Source of the DNA: Candidatus Latescibacterota bacterium
GTDB taxonomy: Bacteria; Latescibacterota; UBA2968
Assembly: GCA_022824945.1 (NCBI GenBank)
Contig: JAJDYX010000047.1
Span: forward strand, 147,784 to 211,783
DNA: 64,000 bases
Direction of reading: 5' to 3'
Shown one piece after another: positions 41,554-50,983 of this stretch; position 1 is the first letter of the stretch, and every line of letters begins with the position of its first letter. The notes beneath the pieces were generated by a model. It saw nothing but the letters and a program-made list of their open reading frames with translations, had not been told where the DNA came from and ran no database searches. The translations under genes and the position numbers were made by a program.

Positions 41554-42285
41554 CTACACATAATCCTCGGCATTATCTACAGGATCATACCCGATCTCTT
41601 CGCGCGCATTCTGAATATCCCAATACGCTCGCGTATTGCCCGAAATCCCGTAATAAATCGCAAAATCAATTTTCTCCGACGCCTCAATACTTCGCCAGGT
41701 CAATTGCACTGTATCTTTATAACTCAGCCAGGAAGATAAAATGCGATCACTGCCTCGATTGCGAACGGAAGAAACAGGCTGAAAAGACCCAATGCGATGG
41801 CAAATCACAGACAGGCCATATTCATCGACATAATACCGTCCCAACGCTTCACCATACGCTTTGCTCGCACCGTAATAACTATCGGGACGCACGGGTATCT
41901 CCCAGGTCGTATAAATCGGACCCTTCTTCTCGTACATGCCCGTAACGTGATTTGTACTGGCAAAAATCACCCGCTTCACCCCCCTGCGCTTGCACGCCTC
42001 GTAAATATTGTAGGTACCAATAATATTCGCCTCAACTGTTTCTTCAAACGTCGCCCCACCCGACGGATTGCCCGCCATGTGAACCACCGCATCCATTCCA
42101 TCCACAGCCTCTTCCATCTTCTCCAGATCCGTGATATTTCCCACCATCACTTCCTCGTCGTATTTCTGATCTAAAATTGTGCGATTGTAAAGCACTCGCA
42201 GTTGATATCGCTCGTGCAAACCATCTGTGAGAACCACGCCAATTCGTCCTGCTGCACCTGTAATCAACACCCTCTTTCTCGACAC
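41554..42285 (-). CDS. NAD-dependent epimerase/dehydratase (uronate-dehydrogenase-like)
   Basis: This 243-aa short extended SDR has the NAD-binding GAAGRIG loop near the N-terminus, DAVVHMAGNPSG, and the catalytic YYGASKAYGEALGRYY (Y-x3-K). The length and the short C-terminus are like uronate dehydrogenases, which oxidise galacturonate or glucuronate to the lactone. GTG 42285 is preferred because AAGGGAGAT lies 6 bases upstream; the ORF otherwise begins with 14 residues inside the RqcH gene's leader gap. A galacturonate role would fit the glycan-related genes around but is not shown. Confidence 0.8.
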   Translation of the reverse strand: MSRKRVLITGAAGRIGVVLTDGLHERYQLRVLYNRTILDQKYDEEVMVGNITDLEKMEEAVDGMDAVVHMAGNPSGGATFEETVEANIIGTYNIYEACKRRGVKRVIFASTNHVTGMYEKKGPIYTTWEIPVRPDSYYGASKAYGEALGRYYVDEYGLSVICHRIGSFQPVSSVRNRGSDRILSSWLSYKDTVQLTWRSIEASEKIDFAIYYGISGNTRAYWDIQNAREEIGYDPVDNAEDYV

Positions 42286-42313
42286 AATATCTCCCTTGAA
42301 AAAATATAAAAAT

Positions 42314-44035
42314 TTACGAATACTCATCCTCGCGCTTGAGTTCGCGAGGCGAAACCATCACGGTTTTTTCGTTGCGAATAGTCACCAGGCCCGGCGGTGC
42401 CCCGCGCGGCTTTTGTACATAGCGAACCTCCGTATAATTGACCGGCACACTTTTGGACCCCCGCGCTTTGCTCCAATAAGCCGCCAGACTGGCCGCTTCT
42501 TCAAGTGTTTTTCGAGAAGGGCGGTCTGCTCTGCCATCGCGTTTGAGAATCACATGAGAACCCGGACATCCGTGAACATGCAAAAAGAGATCGTCGCGGC
42601 CTGAACTTTTGGTAAGCCTGTCATTTTCCGAATTATTTCGCCCCACCAGCACGCGCCAACCATCCCGTGTGCGATACCGTCTGGGATGAATATCGCCGCT
42701 CTGGCGTTTAGACCTGACTTGCGGTCTCTTTTTAGGAGCTTTGATCAGGCGCGCATCTTCCAGTTCCCGACGTATCTCATCAAATTCAGCTTCTGAACGG
42801 ACAGTATTGAGGCGATCTATGTACTGCTGGATTTCATCCTTCTCCCTCTGCGCGGCCACAAGGCGTTTGGCGAGAATGGGCGCGCCTTTTCGCGCTTTCC
42901 GCGCCCGCTTGAGATACGCGCTGGCATTTTCCGAAGCCGTGCGCCGCGGATTGAGGGGAATAACCATATCCCCACTGGATGGACTAAACACATCGGTCAG
43001 CGTGATCGTATCGAGATTCGGAGGAATCTGCGCGATGTGACACATCAGCACATTCCCCATCTTTTCATACAAATCTGCATTGCTCGCATCGTCGATATCC
43101 GCGCGGATACGCGCAATTTTCCGCTCGCAGACAGCCAGGCGATTTTTCACATCCTTCTCGATATTTTTCCGTCGCCCTTTAAGTGCTTCGGCCTGAACTT
43201 CACACGCCACAACATCCGATATGGCTTCGCTGAGCGTACTGTACGCTTGCTCTATCTGCGTATGCCGAACATCAAGAGCACAAATCGCGTTGTGATTATC
43301 CCCTTCGCGCACGCGCAGGCCCCCGTCATAAAATGGCGGATTCGCAAAAAAGACGCGCATAATCTCTGCAAAATTTGCGAGATCGCTGGCGGAAAGTCGG
43401 CTTTTTTCCACAAAACCAGCGATATGAAGCAATTCGCGTGCAGATATAAGATCAAGCCCCGCAATATTTTGTACAAGCGCATTTGCGCGCATATCTTTGG
43501 GAATATCTATCAAAAAAGAAAGCTTCGCGCTTTCCGGTGGCATGCGGTCGAGTGCTGGCGGCGGCTGATAGAATTTTCCAGGGGATATTTCCCGCACGCG
43601 GTTCTGACGCGCGCGAATGGACCTGAGCGCCCCCAGGATTCGTTCCGTTTTCATATCGACGAGAACAACATTGGCATACCTGTTAATCAATTCGCATATA
43701 ATGCGGGAATCGGTAGCTGTGCCAATGCGATCGCGCTTGCGAACTGTGATATGCACAATGCGTTCGTGGGGAACATGCTCAATGCCAATAATACCCGCAC
43801 CGCGCAAATAGCGATCCGCCCAGGGGATGCGCACATGCTGGGCGTCGATAGGCGGCTGGGTCAGCATCAGGCAACTTCGACTCGGATGTGAGGAAAGCAA
43901 AAGATCCCCCGCATCGCCCAGATGCAAAAATAGATCGTGCCGACCTACGAGGTACACATCGCGGATCAGACGATGGTCAATCTGAGGCTGCAATTCATCG
44001 CATAATCTGCGAAGTGTTAGTGGGCTGAGGTTCAT
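42314..44035 (-). CDS. rqcH: NFACT family protein (RqcH-like)
   Basis: This 573-aa protein has the NFACT-N domain (LCDELQPQIDHRLIRDVYLV), a helix-hairpin-helix and coiled-coil middle, and the NFACT-R domain with RDGWRVLVGRNNSENDRLTK. It is the bacterial RqcH/Rqc2 group, which binds stalled 50S subunits and adds C-terminal Ala tails to the stuck nascent chain. The length is normal. It is separated from the next minus-strand gene by 28 bases. Its 5' end is next to the divergent leader of the ClpX-like gene, so the two share a 150-base regulatory gap. Confidence 0.9.
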   Translation of the reverse strand: MNLSPLTLRRLCDELQPQIDHRLIRDVYLVGRHDLFLHLGDAGDLLLSSHPSRSCLMLTQPPIDAQHVRIPWADRYLRGAGIIGIEHVPHERIVHITVRKRDRIGTATDSRIICELINRYANVVLVDMKTERILGALRSIRARQNRVREISPGKFYQPPPALDRMPPESAKLSFLIDIPKDMRANALVQNIAGLDLISARELLHIAGFVEKSRLSASDLANFAEIMRVFFANPPFYDGGLRVREGDNHNAICALDVRHTQIEQAYSTLSEAISDVVACEVQAEALKGRRKNIEKDVKNRLAVCERKIARIRADIDDASNADLYEKMGNVLMCHIAQIPPNLDTITLTDVFSPSSGDMVIPLNPRRTASENASAYLKRARKARKGAPILAKRLVAAQREKDEIQQYIDRLNTVRSEAEFDEIRRELEDARLIKAPKKRPQVRSKRQSGDIHPRRYRTRDGWRVLVGRNNSENDRLTKSSGRDDLFLHVHGCPGSHVILKRDGRADRPSRKTLEEAASLAAYWSKARGSKSVPVNYTEVRYVQKPRGAPPGLVTIRNEKTVMVSPRELKREDEYS

Positions 44036-44075
44036 ATCTGTATCTCATCCTGGCATAGTATGTTCTGATGATAAC

Positions 44076-44104
44076 TTGACAGTTAGAAGCAGTATTGGTA
44101 TTGT
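44076..44104 (+). promoter_or_regulatory. Sigma-70 promoter of the ClpX-like gene
   Basis: TTGACA (44076-44081) and TATTGT (44099-44104) have a 17-base spacer. Transcription would start near 44111 and give a 75-base leader. Confidence 0.7.
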
Positions 44105-44133
44105 TTAGGCACTTTCAGTATTACTACCTGGAA

Positions 44134-44185
44134 GGACTGAGAGCTTCTCTCCAGTCCCCAGCCCCTTGACCCTGGAGCTTTTTTT
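44134..44185 (+). promoter_or_regulatory. Leader with mutually exclusive hairpins masking the RBS
   Basis: Hairpin A pairs 44134-44143 (GGACTGAGAG) with 44147-44157 (CTCTCCAGTCC, one bulged C), loop CTT. Hairpin B pairs CTCCAG (44149-44154) with CTGGAG (44172-44177) and is followed by CTTTTTTT up to the ATG at 44186. The two share CTCCAG and cannot form together. CTGGAG is also the only ribosome-binding site, so hairpin B would both look like a terminator and hide the Shine-Dalgarno. This fits an attenuator, though ligand or trigger is unknown. Confidence 0.55.
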
Positions 44186-45715
44186 ATGTCTGAAAAACGA
44201 CCTTTTTCTCCTGCAGAATTGCAAAAAGATCTCAAAAACTTCCTCGAAGAAAAATACGGGAATCAGGTGGTATTTCCCGAAGGGGAGACTGACGGGATAC
44301 AGGAAGGTCCCCGCGTGGAAGAACCCGCAGAACAAACCATAGATTTTGACCTCAAACCCGAAGAGTTGGAGGCTTACTTAAACGAGTATGTGGTGCAGCA
44401 AGCCGAAGCAAAAGAAGTATTAGCCACCAAAATATGTACGCATTACAATCGCATGAAACTCGACCGCGAAGACCCGGAATTTTCGCGCAAAAATGTGGGG
44501 CAAATCAAAAACAATATACTCCTGATTGGTCCTACAGGCGTGGGCAAAACGTATTTGATCAAGTTGATTGCACAACGCATTGGCGTTCCATTTGTCAAGG
44601 GCGATGCGACAAAATTCAGCGAAACGGGATATGTGGGTGGCGATGTCGAAGACCTGATTCGAGAACTCGTGCGCGAAGCCGATGGCAGCATTGAAATGGC
44701 GCAATACGGCATCGTGTACATCGACGAAATAGACAAAATCGCATCAGCCTCAAATCTGGTCGGACCAGACGTATCACGCACGGGCGTTCAGCGCAACTTG
44801 CTCAAGCTCATGGAAGAAACCGACGTCGATCTCAAAGCACCGCACGACCTCACATCGCAGATGGAATCCATGATGCAATTTCAGCGCAGTGGCAAAGTAG
44901 AGCGTCAAAAAATTAACACGCGCAATATCCTGTTTATCGTAAGCGGTGCATTCAGCGGACTCGATGACATCGTGCGAAAGCGTCTCAATTTGGGCAAAGT
45001 CGGGTTTCAATCTGGGCGCGATATCTCTCACGAACAGGATCGCACAGAACTTTTGCAATACGCCAAAACAGAAGACCTGATCGAATACGGCTTTGAGTCT
45101 GAGTTTGTGGGGCGGTTGCCCGTAACAGCAGTTTTAACGCTCTTGAGCGTTGACGATCTCTACGCGATTTTGCAAAGCCAGACCAGTTCGGTGGTCCTGG
45201 GCAAAAAACGCGACTTCAAAGCCTACGGCATTGATCTAACTTTTGATGACGACGCACTCAGGTTATTGGCCGAACAAGCCGCCCTGGAACAAACCGGCGC
45301 GCGAAGTCTGGTCAGCGTATGTGAACGCGCGTTGCTAAAATTTGAAAAATCATTGCCATCGACAAAAATCGATTCGTTTCACGTCACGAAAAATGTGATT
45401 GAAAATCCCGAACACGCACTTCAGCAGTTGCTGATCCTGCGGGGCACAAACGCATTTGTCAAGCGATTCCAGGACGCTTATGGCATCGCACTCATCTTTG
45501 ACGATGAGGCACTGGGCGCACTTGCCGAAAAGGCCGCAAAAGAAAATCGAACAGTTGACGAAGTGTGTCCGGATCTATTCGATGATTACGGGCATGGGCT
45601 AAAGCTGTTGGGACACCAATCTTTTGTCATTACCGCAGAAGCCGTGCGCCAGCCCAAAAACTTTCTCGACAGCCTGGTAAAAGCATTCTATCAAGGGGAA
45701 CAAAACAAAGCTTAA
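44186..45715 (+). CDS. ClpX-like AAA+ unfoldase with a duplicated small domain
   Basis: This 509-aa AAA+ protein resembles ClpX: Walker A GPTGVGKT (115-122), pore-type GYVGGDVEDL (148-157), Walker B IVYIDEIDK (176-184), an Arg-finger-type EFVGRLP (306-312), and sensor II GARSL (371-375). It lacks the N-terminal zinc-binding domain. A KVGFQ (271-275) is in the place of the IGF loop that docks on ClpP. The small domain piece YGIDLTFDDDALRLLAEQAA (347-366) recurs as YGIALIFDDEALGALAEKAA (432-451), so the C-terminus has a second, partial copy. Whether it works with ClpP or alone is unclear. It is preceded by an attenuator-like leader. Confidence 0.85.
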   Translation: MSEKRPFSPAELQKDLKNFLEEKYGNQVVFPEGETDGIQEGPRVEEPAEQTIDFDLKPEELEAYLNEYVVQQAEAKEVLATKICTHYNRMKLDREDPEFSRKNVGQIKNNILLIGPTGVGKTYLIKLIAQRIGVPFVKGDATKFSETGYVGGDVEDLIRELVREADGSIEMAQYGIVYIDEIDKIASASNLVGPDVSRTGVQRNLLKLMEETDVDLKAPHDLTSQMESMMQFQRSGKVERQKINTRNILFIVSGAFSGLDDIVRKRLNLGKVGFQSGRDISHEQDRTELLQYAKTEDLIEYGFESEFVGRLPVTAVLTLLSVDDLYAILQSQTSSVVLGKKRDFKAYGIDLTFDDDALRLLAEQAALEQTGARSLVSVCERALLKFEKSLPSTKIDSFHVTKNVIENPEHALQQLLILRGTNAFVKRFQDAYGIALIFDDEALGALAEKAAKENRTVDEVCPDLFDDYGHGLKLLGHQSFVITAEAVRQPKNFLDSLVKAFYQGEQNKA

Positions 45716-46620
45716 TCTACCAGAACCTTATTGATAACGCCATCGTTTTGCCGCAGCAATTCACGGGCTGTTTCTATAGAGACAGCCCGTTTTGTCATAA
45801 TAACAGCCGTTTTGAGATCGCCCTGTGCATCGTTGAGTGCCCGACGACTTTCTTCCGGCGTTAGATCAGATACGATCCCTAAAATGCGTTCGGCACGGTC
45901 TATGAGTTTGTCGCAGGTCGGCGCGAGGTCAACCATCAGATTTTCATAGACCTTACCCAGGCGGATCATAGCCGTTGTAGTAATCATATTGAGCACGAGC
46001 TTGGTAGCCGTACCCGCTTTCATGCGCGTCGAACCAGCAATGATTTCTGGCCCCACAACAGGGACGATCACAACATCTGCGCGTACTTTTTCTACCACAT
46101 CCGGATTACATGTAAAAAACAAAGCCTTCGCGCCAATGCGTTGTGCGTATTCAAGCGCACCGAGCACAAAAGGTGTAACCCCACTCGCCGCAATACCCAT
46201 AACGACATCATCAGAGGTACAGCCGCGATCTTTGAGTGCTACTTCTCCATCTTCAGGGTGGTCTTCCGCGCCTTCTTGTGAATGTGTCAAAGCGGGAATA
46301 CCGCCGGCGATAATACCCTGTACGAGATCGGGTGACACGCCATAGGTCGGAGGACATTCAGACGCATCGAGAACGCCGAGGCGACCGCTGGTTCCCGCGC
46401 CAACATAAAAGAGGCGACCACCCTTTTGAAATGCCGATACCACGAGATCGACAGCACACGCAACATCATCTATCACACCATCAACAGCACGCGCTACTTT
46501 TTGATCTTCGGCGTTGATAAGGCGCAATGCATCCACCGTCGAACATCGGTCAATGTAGGTGCTATTGGGATTGCGCTGCTCAGTAAGCAATCCAGCCCAC
46601 TTTGAGACCTGTCTATTCAT
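45712..46620 (-). CDS. murQ: N-acetylmuramic acid 6-phosphate etherase
   Basis: This 302-aa enzyme cleaves the lactyl ether of MurNAc-6-phosphate to give GlcNAc-6-phosphate in peptidoglycan recycling. It has the SIS-domain GRLFYVGAGTSGRLGVLDAS, the catalytic acid in SECPPTYG (E88), and GIAASGVTPFV. ATG 46620 is chosen from family alignment; the long ORF reaching 47151 is antisense-frame extension into the UPF0182 gene. It overlaps the UPF0182 stop by 8 bases, so they are coupled. It overlaps the convergent ClpX-like gene's stop by 4 bases. Confidence 0.95.
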   Translation of the reverse strand: MNRQVSKWAGLLTEQRNPNSTYIDRCSTVDALRLINAEDQKVARAVDGVIDDVACAVDLVVSAFQKGGRLFYVGAGTSGRLGVLDASECPPTYGVSPDLVQGIIAGGIPALTHSQEGAEDHPEDGEVALKDRGCTSDDVVMGIAASGVTPFVLGALEYAQRIGAKALFFTCNPDVVEKVRADVVIVPVVGPEIIAGSTRMKAGTATKLVLNMITTTAMIRLGKVYENLMVDLAPTCDKLIDRAERILGIVSDLTPEESRRALNDAQGDLKTAVIMTKRAVSIETARELLRQNDGVINKVLVD

Positions 46621-49375
46621 CTCGTCTATTTTGTTCTTCACTTTCATACATACGCCGAAGAGTTTGGCGCAGTGCCTCAACGCTTTGTCCATAATCGGAA
46701 AACGCGCCTGCGCGCAACTGCTTTTGTGCCTCTTCAAATTGTCGATAGGCCTGGCGGGCAAGTGCTTTGAGGTCTTCTGGCAAAATTTCAATATCCCGAA
46801 CTCGCGTGCCCGTTCTTTTGGCAAAAACCCTGTTAAGGGCATCGTTGAGATCTTCGCCCATAGCGAGGCGGTCGCCGTGAATAGCGAGCACGCGCTTGAG
46901 TTCTGGCATACCGTGTTGGGACGCGCGCAAATAAAGCGGCTCGACATAAATGAACGAATTGCGGATGGGGATAACCAGCAAATTGCCGCGTATGACATCT
47001 GACCCACGCTGATCCCATAGCGTAATCTCTCGAGAGATATCAGTATCCTGATTGATGCGTTGTTCGATAAGCATTGGCCCGTAAATAAGCTTTTCCTTGG
47101 GCAATTTATAGACCACGAGTCGTCCGTAATTTTCTCCGTCACAGCGCGCAAATATCCAGCCGATCATATTGGGTTTGTTGGAAGGCGTAGCCGGCAGCAT
47201 AAGAATATATTCTTCGCGGTCTTCATCCGGCAAACGCGCCATCACATAATACGGACGCATGCGAATGGGGCGGTCAACTGTCCCGTAGTATTCGGTGGGA
47301 ATCTCCCACACATCTTCGCGGTTATAGAACACAATCGGAGTGGTCATGTGATACGTATTGTAGAGCGTCGCCTGAATATCAAAGAGATCTATCGGATACC
47401 GCAAGTGTGCGCGAAGTGCGGGACTGATTTCATCGGCTGACTTGAACAGACGCGGGAAAATCGCCATATAGGTCTTGAGGAGAGGGTCACTCATATCCCA
47501 AGCATAAAAAGTGACACTGCCATTATACGCGTCGAGCACCACTTTGACAGAATTTCGGATATAATTCATCTCTCGCACATAAGGCCGTCCATAAGGCATC
47601 GAATAGGGAAACATATTGGACACGGTATAGGCATCTTGTATCCAGACCAGGCGACCTTCAACCAGAGCGAGATAGGGATCGTTGTCAAAACGGAGAAACG
47701 GAGCAATTTTGTCAAACCGCCGCGGGGCATCTTCGCCAAAGCGAGTGCCGATGTGCCGGTCAAACACAATGCGACTTTGGGGTGTTATCGCATCGGTAAA
47801 AAGGATAAATGGATCGACAAAGCGAATGGCAAATACAAGGCGCGTCAAAAATCCGTCCAATGGCACACCACCGCGCCCCTTGTAAGTCGTGTATATATTC
47901 TCATCGCCTTTGGGATAGTCAAATTCGGGCGTATTGGTCCGAACGATAACATAATCGCGCATGTCCTCCCCGTAATAGAGTTCGGGACGGGCAACCTCAA
48001 GGCCTTCCGATATAACCGGTGGAATATCTTTGAGCAGAAATCCCGGTAGTCCTTCGGCTGCAATCTCATTCGCCGGACTCATGACCAGACCGTATCCATG
48101 CGTGTACACAAGATGCCGATTAACCCATGTATCCCCTGGCAAATCGCGCGGATTTCTCGCGAGTTCGCGGGCGGCCAGCATAACCTGCCGATACGTTCCG
48201 TCAATGCGATACCGATCCACATCGACACTTCGAAATTTGTAGTAGGACCGAATTTCCTGAATCTGCGAATACGTATCCATAAGCGGGCGGCGATCCCACA
48301 GCGGAATACTTTGTATGGTCGCCTGATTATTTGCGATATCATCCGCAGTGAGATCAGATTCGCCGGGAAAAGGCACCTCCTCGATTTTGTCCAGACTATA
48401 TGCTTTGCGCGTATAATTAATAGCATGTTGTATATACGGCTTTTCTCTATCAAACTCATTGGCCCGCACAATCACCAATTCAAAGACAATAGGGATAAAC
48501 CAACTCACGACAATGAGCGCACCGAGATAGCCCGCCGCGCCAAATCCGGGAATCGTCCATGTGCGAACGCGCACGTTGTAAAAGAGCAAACCCGCCAGAA
48601 CAATAAGCCCCAAAAGCATCAAATAATAAGCCCAAATCTGGATATTGAGATCTGTATAACCCGCGCCAAAAAAAGCTTCTTTGCGAAAAGAATAGAGCAG
48701 TTCGTATCTTTTTAGCCAATAACCCCACGCGAGTAAAAGAGCGAGAACAGCGCCGAGAATCGAGACATGTGCCCGCACATACGGGGTCGTAATCCAGCGC
48801 TTGTCATCGAATCGAATCGCCCTATCCTGATGATAGGAAACAACCGTAGCAATCCCCGTCACAATAATTGCAGAAATAAACCAACCTTGCAGAAAATTGT
48901 ACAGCGGCAGGCTAAAAACATAAAATCCTATGTCGTGCCCAAATATGGGATCGGCCAGATCAAAAGGAGTGGGATTGGCGTATTTGAGAACAACGGACCA
49001 GGCTGAAGTACCCGCAACACCCATAAAAAAGGACAACAGTGTGACAATCCCGATCCAGGCGTAGCGCTGTCGGAGGGAGTGATCTGGCGGTATGGGAACA
49101 TCGCCATCGATAATAACCTCAAGTGCCATAATACGCGTGGGCTGTCCATAGCGCCGAGCAGCGATAATACTCATACCGCAGATCAGTGCAAAAACACTTC
49201 CAAATGCGAAAAGGGCGAGGGTTTTGGTGCGTATAATGGTGACAAAAGCGTTTTGAAAGCCGAGTGATGAAAACCAGAGAAAATCGGTATAAATCACCGA
49301 GAGCAACCTCAGCCCAACAAAAGCTGCAAAAATAGCAAAACCCAAAATGAGGATAACAAACGCGCGCTTTGGCAT
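46613..49375 (-). CDS. UPF0182 family membrane protein
   Basis: This 920-aa protein has about seven N-terminal membrane spans (residues 1-300) followed by a large extracytoplasmic domain: AINYTRKAYSLDKIEEVPFP, LVYTHGYGLVMSPANEIAAE, PELYYGEDMRDYVIV and QDAYTVSNMFPYSM are all highly conserved family segments. The C-terminus is a helical, charged tail. The function of UPF0182 is unknown. It is normal length. The gene stands upstream of murQ, with 8-base overlap. Confidence 0.93.
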   Translation of the reverse strand: MPKRAFVILILGFAIFAAFVGLRLLSVIYTDFLWFSSLGFQNAFVTIIRTKTLALFAFGSVFALICGMSIIAARRYGQPTRIMALEVIIDGDVPIPPDHSLRQRYAWIGIVTLLSFFMGVAGTSAWSVVLKYANPTPFDLADPIFGHDIGFYVFSLPLYNFLQGWFISAIIVTGIATVVSYHQDRAIRFDDKRWITTPYVRAHVSILGAVLALLLAWGYWLKRYELLYSFRKEAFFGAGYTDLNIQIWAYYLMLLGLIVLAGLLFYNVRVRTWTIPGFGAAGYLGALIVVSWFIPIVFELVIVRANEFDREKPYIQHAINYTRKAYSLDKIEEVPFPGESDLTADDIANNQATIQSIPLWDRRPLMDTYSQIQEIRSYYKFRSVDVDRYRIDGTYRQVMLAARELARNPRDLPGDTWVNRHLVYTHGYGLVMSPANEIAAEGLPGFLLKDIPPVISEGLEVARPELYYGEDMRDYVIVRTNTPEFDYPKGDENIYTTYKGRGGVPLDGFLTRLVFAIRFVDPFILFTDAITPQSRIVFDRHIGTRFGEDAPRRFDKIAPFLRFDNDPYLALVEGRLVWIQDAYTVSNMFPYSMPYGRPYVREMNYIRNSVKVVLDAYNGSVTFYAWDMSDPLLKTYMAIFPRLFKSADEISPALRAHLRYPIDLFDIQATLYNTYHMTTPIVFYNREDVWEIPTEYYGTVDRPIRMRPYYVMARLPDEDREEYILMLPATPSNKPNMIGWIFARCDGENYGRLVVYKLPKEKLIYGPMLIEQRINQDTDISREITLWDQRGSDVIRGNLLVIPIRNSFIYVEPLYLRASQHGMPELKRVLAIHGDRLAMGEDLNDALNRVFAKRTGTRVRDIEILPEDLKALARQAYRQFEEAQKQLRAGAFSDYGQSVEALRQTLRRMYESEEQNRRDE

Positions 49376-49463
49376 AAAAAAATTCCATTCAGAATGATGG
49401 CAACAGATTTTCTAAAGTAAAATAAACAAACGGGTCGGACAAGGTTTTTGTCCGCGCCCAGAC

Positions 49464-49492
49464 TTGACAGACATATACTGTGGGTGTATTAT
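49464..49492 (+). promoter_or_regulatory. Consensus sigma-70 promoter of the KamA-family gene
   Basis: TTGACA (49464-49469), a 17-base spacer and TATTAT (49487-49492). The start of transcription would be near 49499, giving a leader of about 107 bases. Confidence 0.75.
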
Positions 49493-49496
49493 AGAT

Positions 49497-49586
49497 AGTC
49501 TGCATTCAGACGCAGACTGTAGGCCAAGCATAACTGCATATCCACTCCTCAGGCCTGTTCTATAGACGCATCTGGGCGTCTATAGA
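49497..49586 (+). ncRNA. Structured leader RNA of the KamA-family gene
   Basis: Three stems can form in order: AGTCTGC/GCAGACT (49497-49503, 49512-49518), AGGCC/GGCCT (49521-49525, 49552-49556) and a perfect 11-bp TCTATAGACGC/GCGTCTATAGA (49559-49569, 49576-49586) with a 6-base loop. The last is followed by TTTTAAAAAAGG, which holds the ribosome-binding site. I do not recognise a known riboswitch class. Confidence 0.5.
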
Positions 49587-49605
49587 TTTTAAAAAAGGTA
49601 GCAAG

Positions 49606-50967
49606 ATGGCCATTACCGAAGCCGTGTATTCACACCGCACAAAACCGCCCATCGGCTCCGAGGATCTCGCGCATCGCGAGTTGCGTCGGGACGAATTCTG
49701 GCGACATATCCCCGCTTTTGCAGACATAGACGCACACACCTTTCACTCGCACATCTTTCAGATGCGCCATTCAATAACCAGCGTGGGCAAATTGATGCGA
49801 GTACTTGAGAATCGGGTACCCAACGACTTTTATCAAGAGGTCGCAGCGGGCCTGCAACACGCGCCCATGAGCGTGCGGATTTCGCCGTATATCACGAGCT
49901 TGATCAATTGGGATGACCCATATCGCGATCCGCTTCGCAAACAATTTTTGTCTCTCAGATGCGAGCAAGAGCGCGATCATCCCGAACTGCACCTCGATTC
50001 GCTCAATGAATTGGGAGATGCCCCCGTTGAAGGATTGACCCATCGCTATCCAGACCGCGTGTTATTCCTCGTATTGGACACCTGTCCCGTATATTGCCGA
50101 TTTTGCACCCGCAGCTATGCCGTGGGACTGAATACAGAAGATGTGGAAAAAGTTAATCTGCGAGTCAATCGCGAACGATGGGACAATGCGATTGGGTATA
50201 TTCAATCGCGTCCCGAAATCGAAGACGTCGTAGTCAGTGGCGGCGACATGTATCAGCTCAAAGCCGATCAACTCGAAGAACTGGGCAATCGCCTGCTGGA
50301 TATTGATCACATTCGGCGATTTCGCTTTGCGACCAAAGGCCCGGCGGTCATGCCGCAAAAACTCGTCACAGATGATGCATGGGTAGATGCGCTGACGCGC
50401 GTGGTGGATCGCGGACGCAAAATGCACAAAGAAGTCGTTCTGCACACCCATTTTAATCACCCCGCCGAAATCACTGGCATTACCCAGGACGGGCTTAATC
50501 GGCTACAGTCGCGCGGAATAACAATACGCAACCAGGCAGTACTTCAAAGCGGCGTGAATAACAGCACCGAGACGATGGGACTCCTGGTCAAGCGGTTGAG
50601 CTACTTAAACGTACAACCCTATTATGTGTATTTCCACGACCTCGTGCGCGGCGTTGAAGACCTGCGCACAACACTCGACGATGGCCTCGCCATTGAAAAA
50701 GCCATACGCGGCACCACATCCGGGTTCAACATGCCCACATTTATTGTAGATACACTGGGCGGCGGCGGAAAACGAGACGCGCACTCCTATGAATACTACA
50801 ACAGGGAAACCGGGATCGCCGTCTATATCAGTCCCGTAGTAAAACCCGATACATTTTTCTTTTATTTTGATCCACTCTGGCGTTTGCGCGAAGATATTCA
50901 AGCGCGATGGCAGGATGACGTGGAAAGAGAAAAAATGAAAGCCGAGGCCATAGAGGCGGCACAGTAA
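49606..50967 (+). CDS. KamA-family radical SAM protein (aminomutase-like)
   Basis: This 453-aa radical SAM enzyme resembles lysine 2,3-aminomutase. The [4Fe-4S] cluster motif is C160-x3-C164-x2-C167 (CPVYCRFC). VVSGGDMYQL follows as the GGD motif, and the PLP lysine is in TLGGGGKRD near the C-terminus. The N-terminal 70 residues differ from classical KamA. It would move an amino group on a lysine, glutamate or similar substrate, but the substrate cannot be read from sequence. ATG 49606 follows AAAGGTAGC. No EF-P gene or beta-lysine acetyltransferase gene is adjacent. Confidence 0.85.
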   Translation: MAITEAVYSHRTKPPIGSEDLAHRELRRDEFWRHIPAFADIDAHTFHSHIFQMRHSITSVGKLMRVLENRVPNDFYQEVAAGLQHAPMSVRISPYITSLINWDDPYRDPLRKQFLSLRCEQERDHPELHLDSLNELGDAPVEGLTHRYPDRVLFLVLDTCPVYCRFCTRSYAVGLNTEDVEKVNLRVNRERWDNAIGYIQSRPEIEDVVVSGGDMYQLKADQLEELGNRLLDIDHIRRFRFATKGPAVMPQKLVTDDAWVDALTRVVDRGRKMHKEVVLHTHFNHPAEITGITQDGLNRLQSRGITIRNQAVLQSGVNNSTETMGLLVKRLSYLNVQPYYVYFHDLVRGVEDLRTTLDDGLAIEKAIRGTTSGFNMPTFIVDTLGGGGKRDAHSYEYYNRETGIAVYISPVVKPDTFFFYFDPLWRLREDIQARWQDDVEREKMKAEAIEAAQ

Positions 50968-50983
50968 TACACAGCAAAAAAAC

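Noticed and set aside
43037..43891. 284-codon plus-strand ORF opposite the NFACT gene
   Set aside because: Antisense shadow; the minus-strand product has clear NFACT domains.
45712..47151. A 479-codon ORF on the minus strand
   Set aside because: Only the last 302 codons are MurQ; the first 177 are an antisense-free extension in another frame of the UPF0182 gene with no family features.
49436..49452. GGACAA/TTGTCC hairpin upstream of the UPF0182 gene
   Set aside because: A 6-bp stem with a 5-base loop and no T-run; not distinctive.
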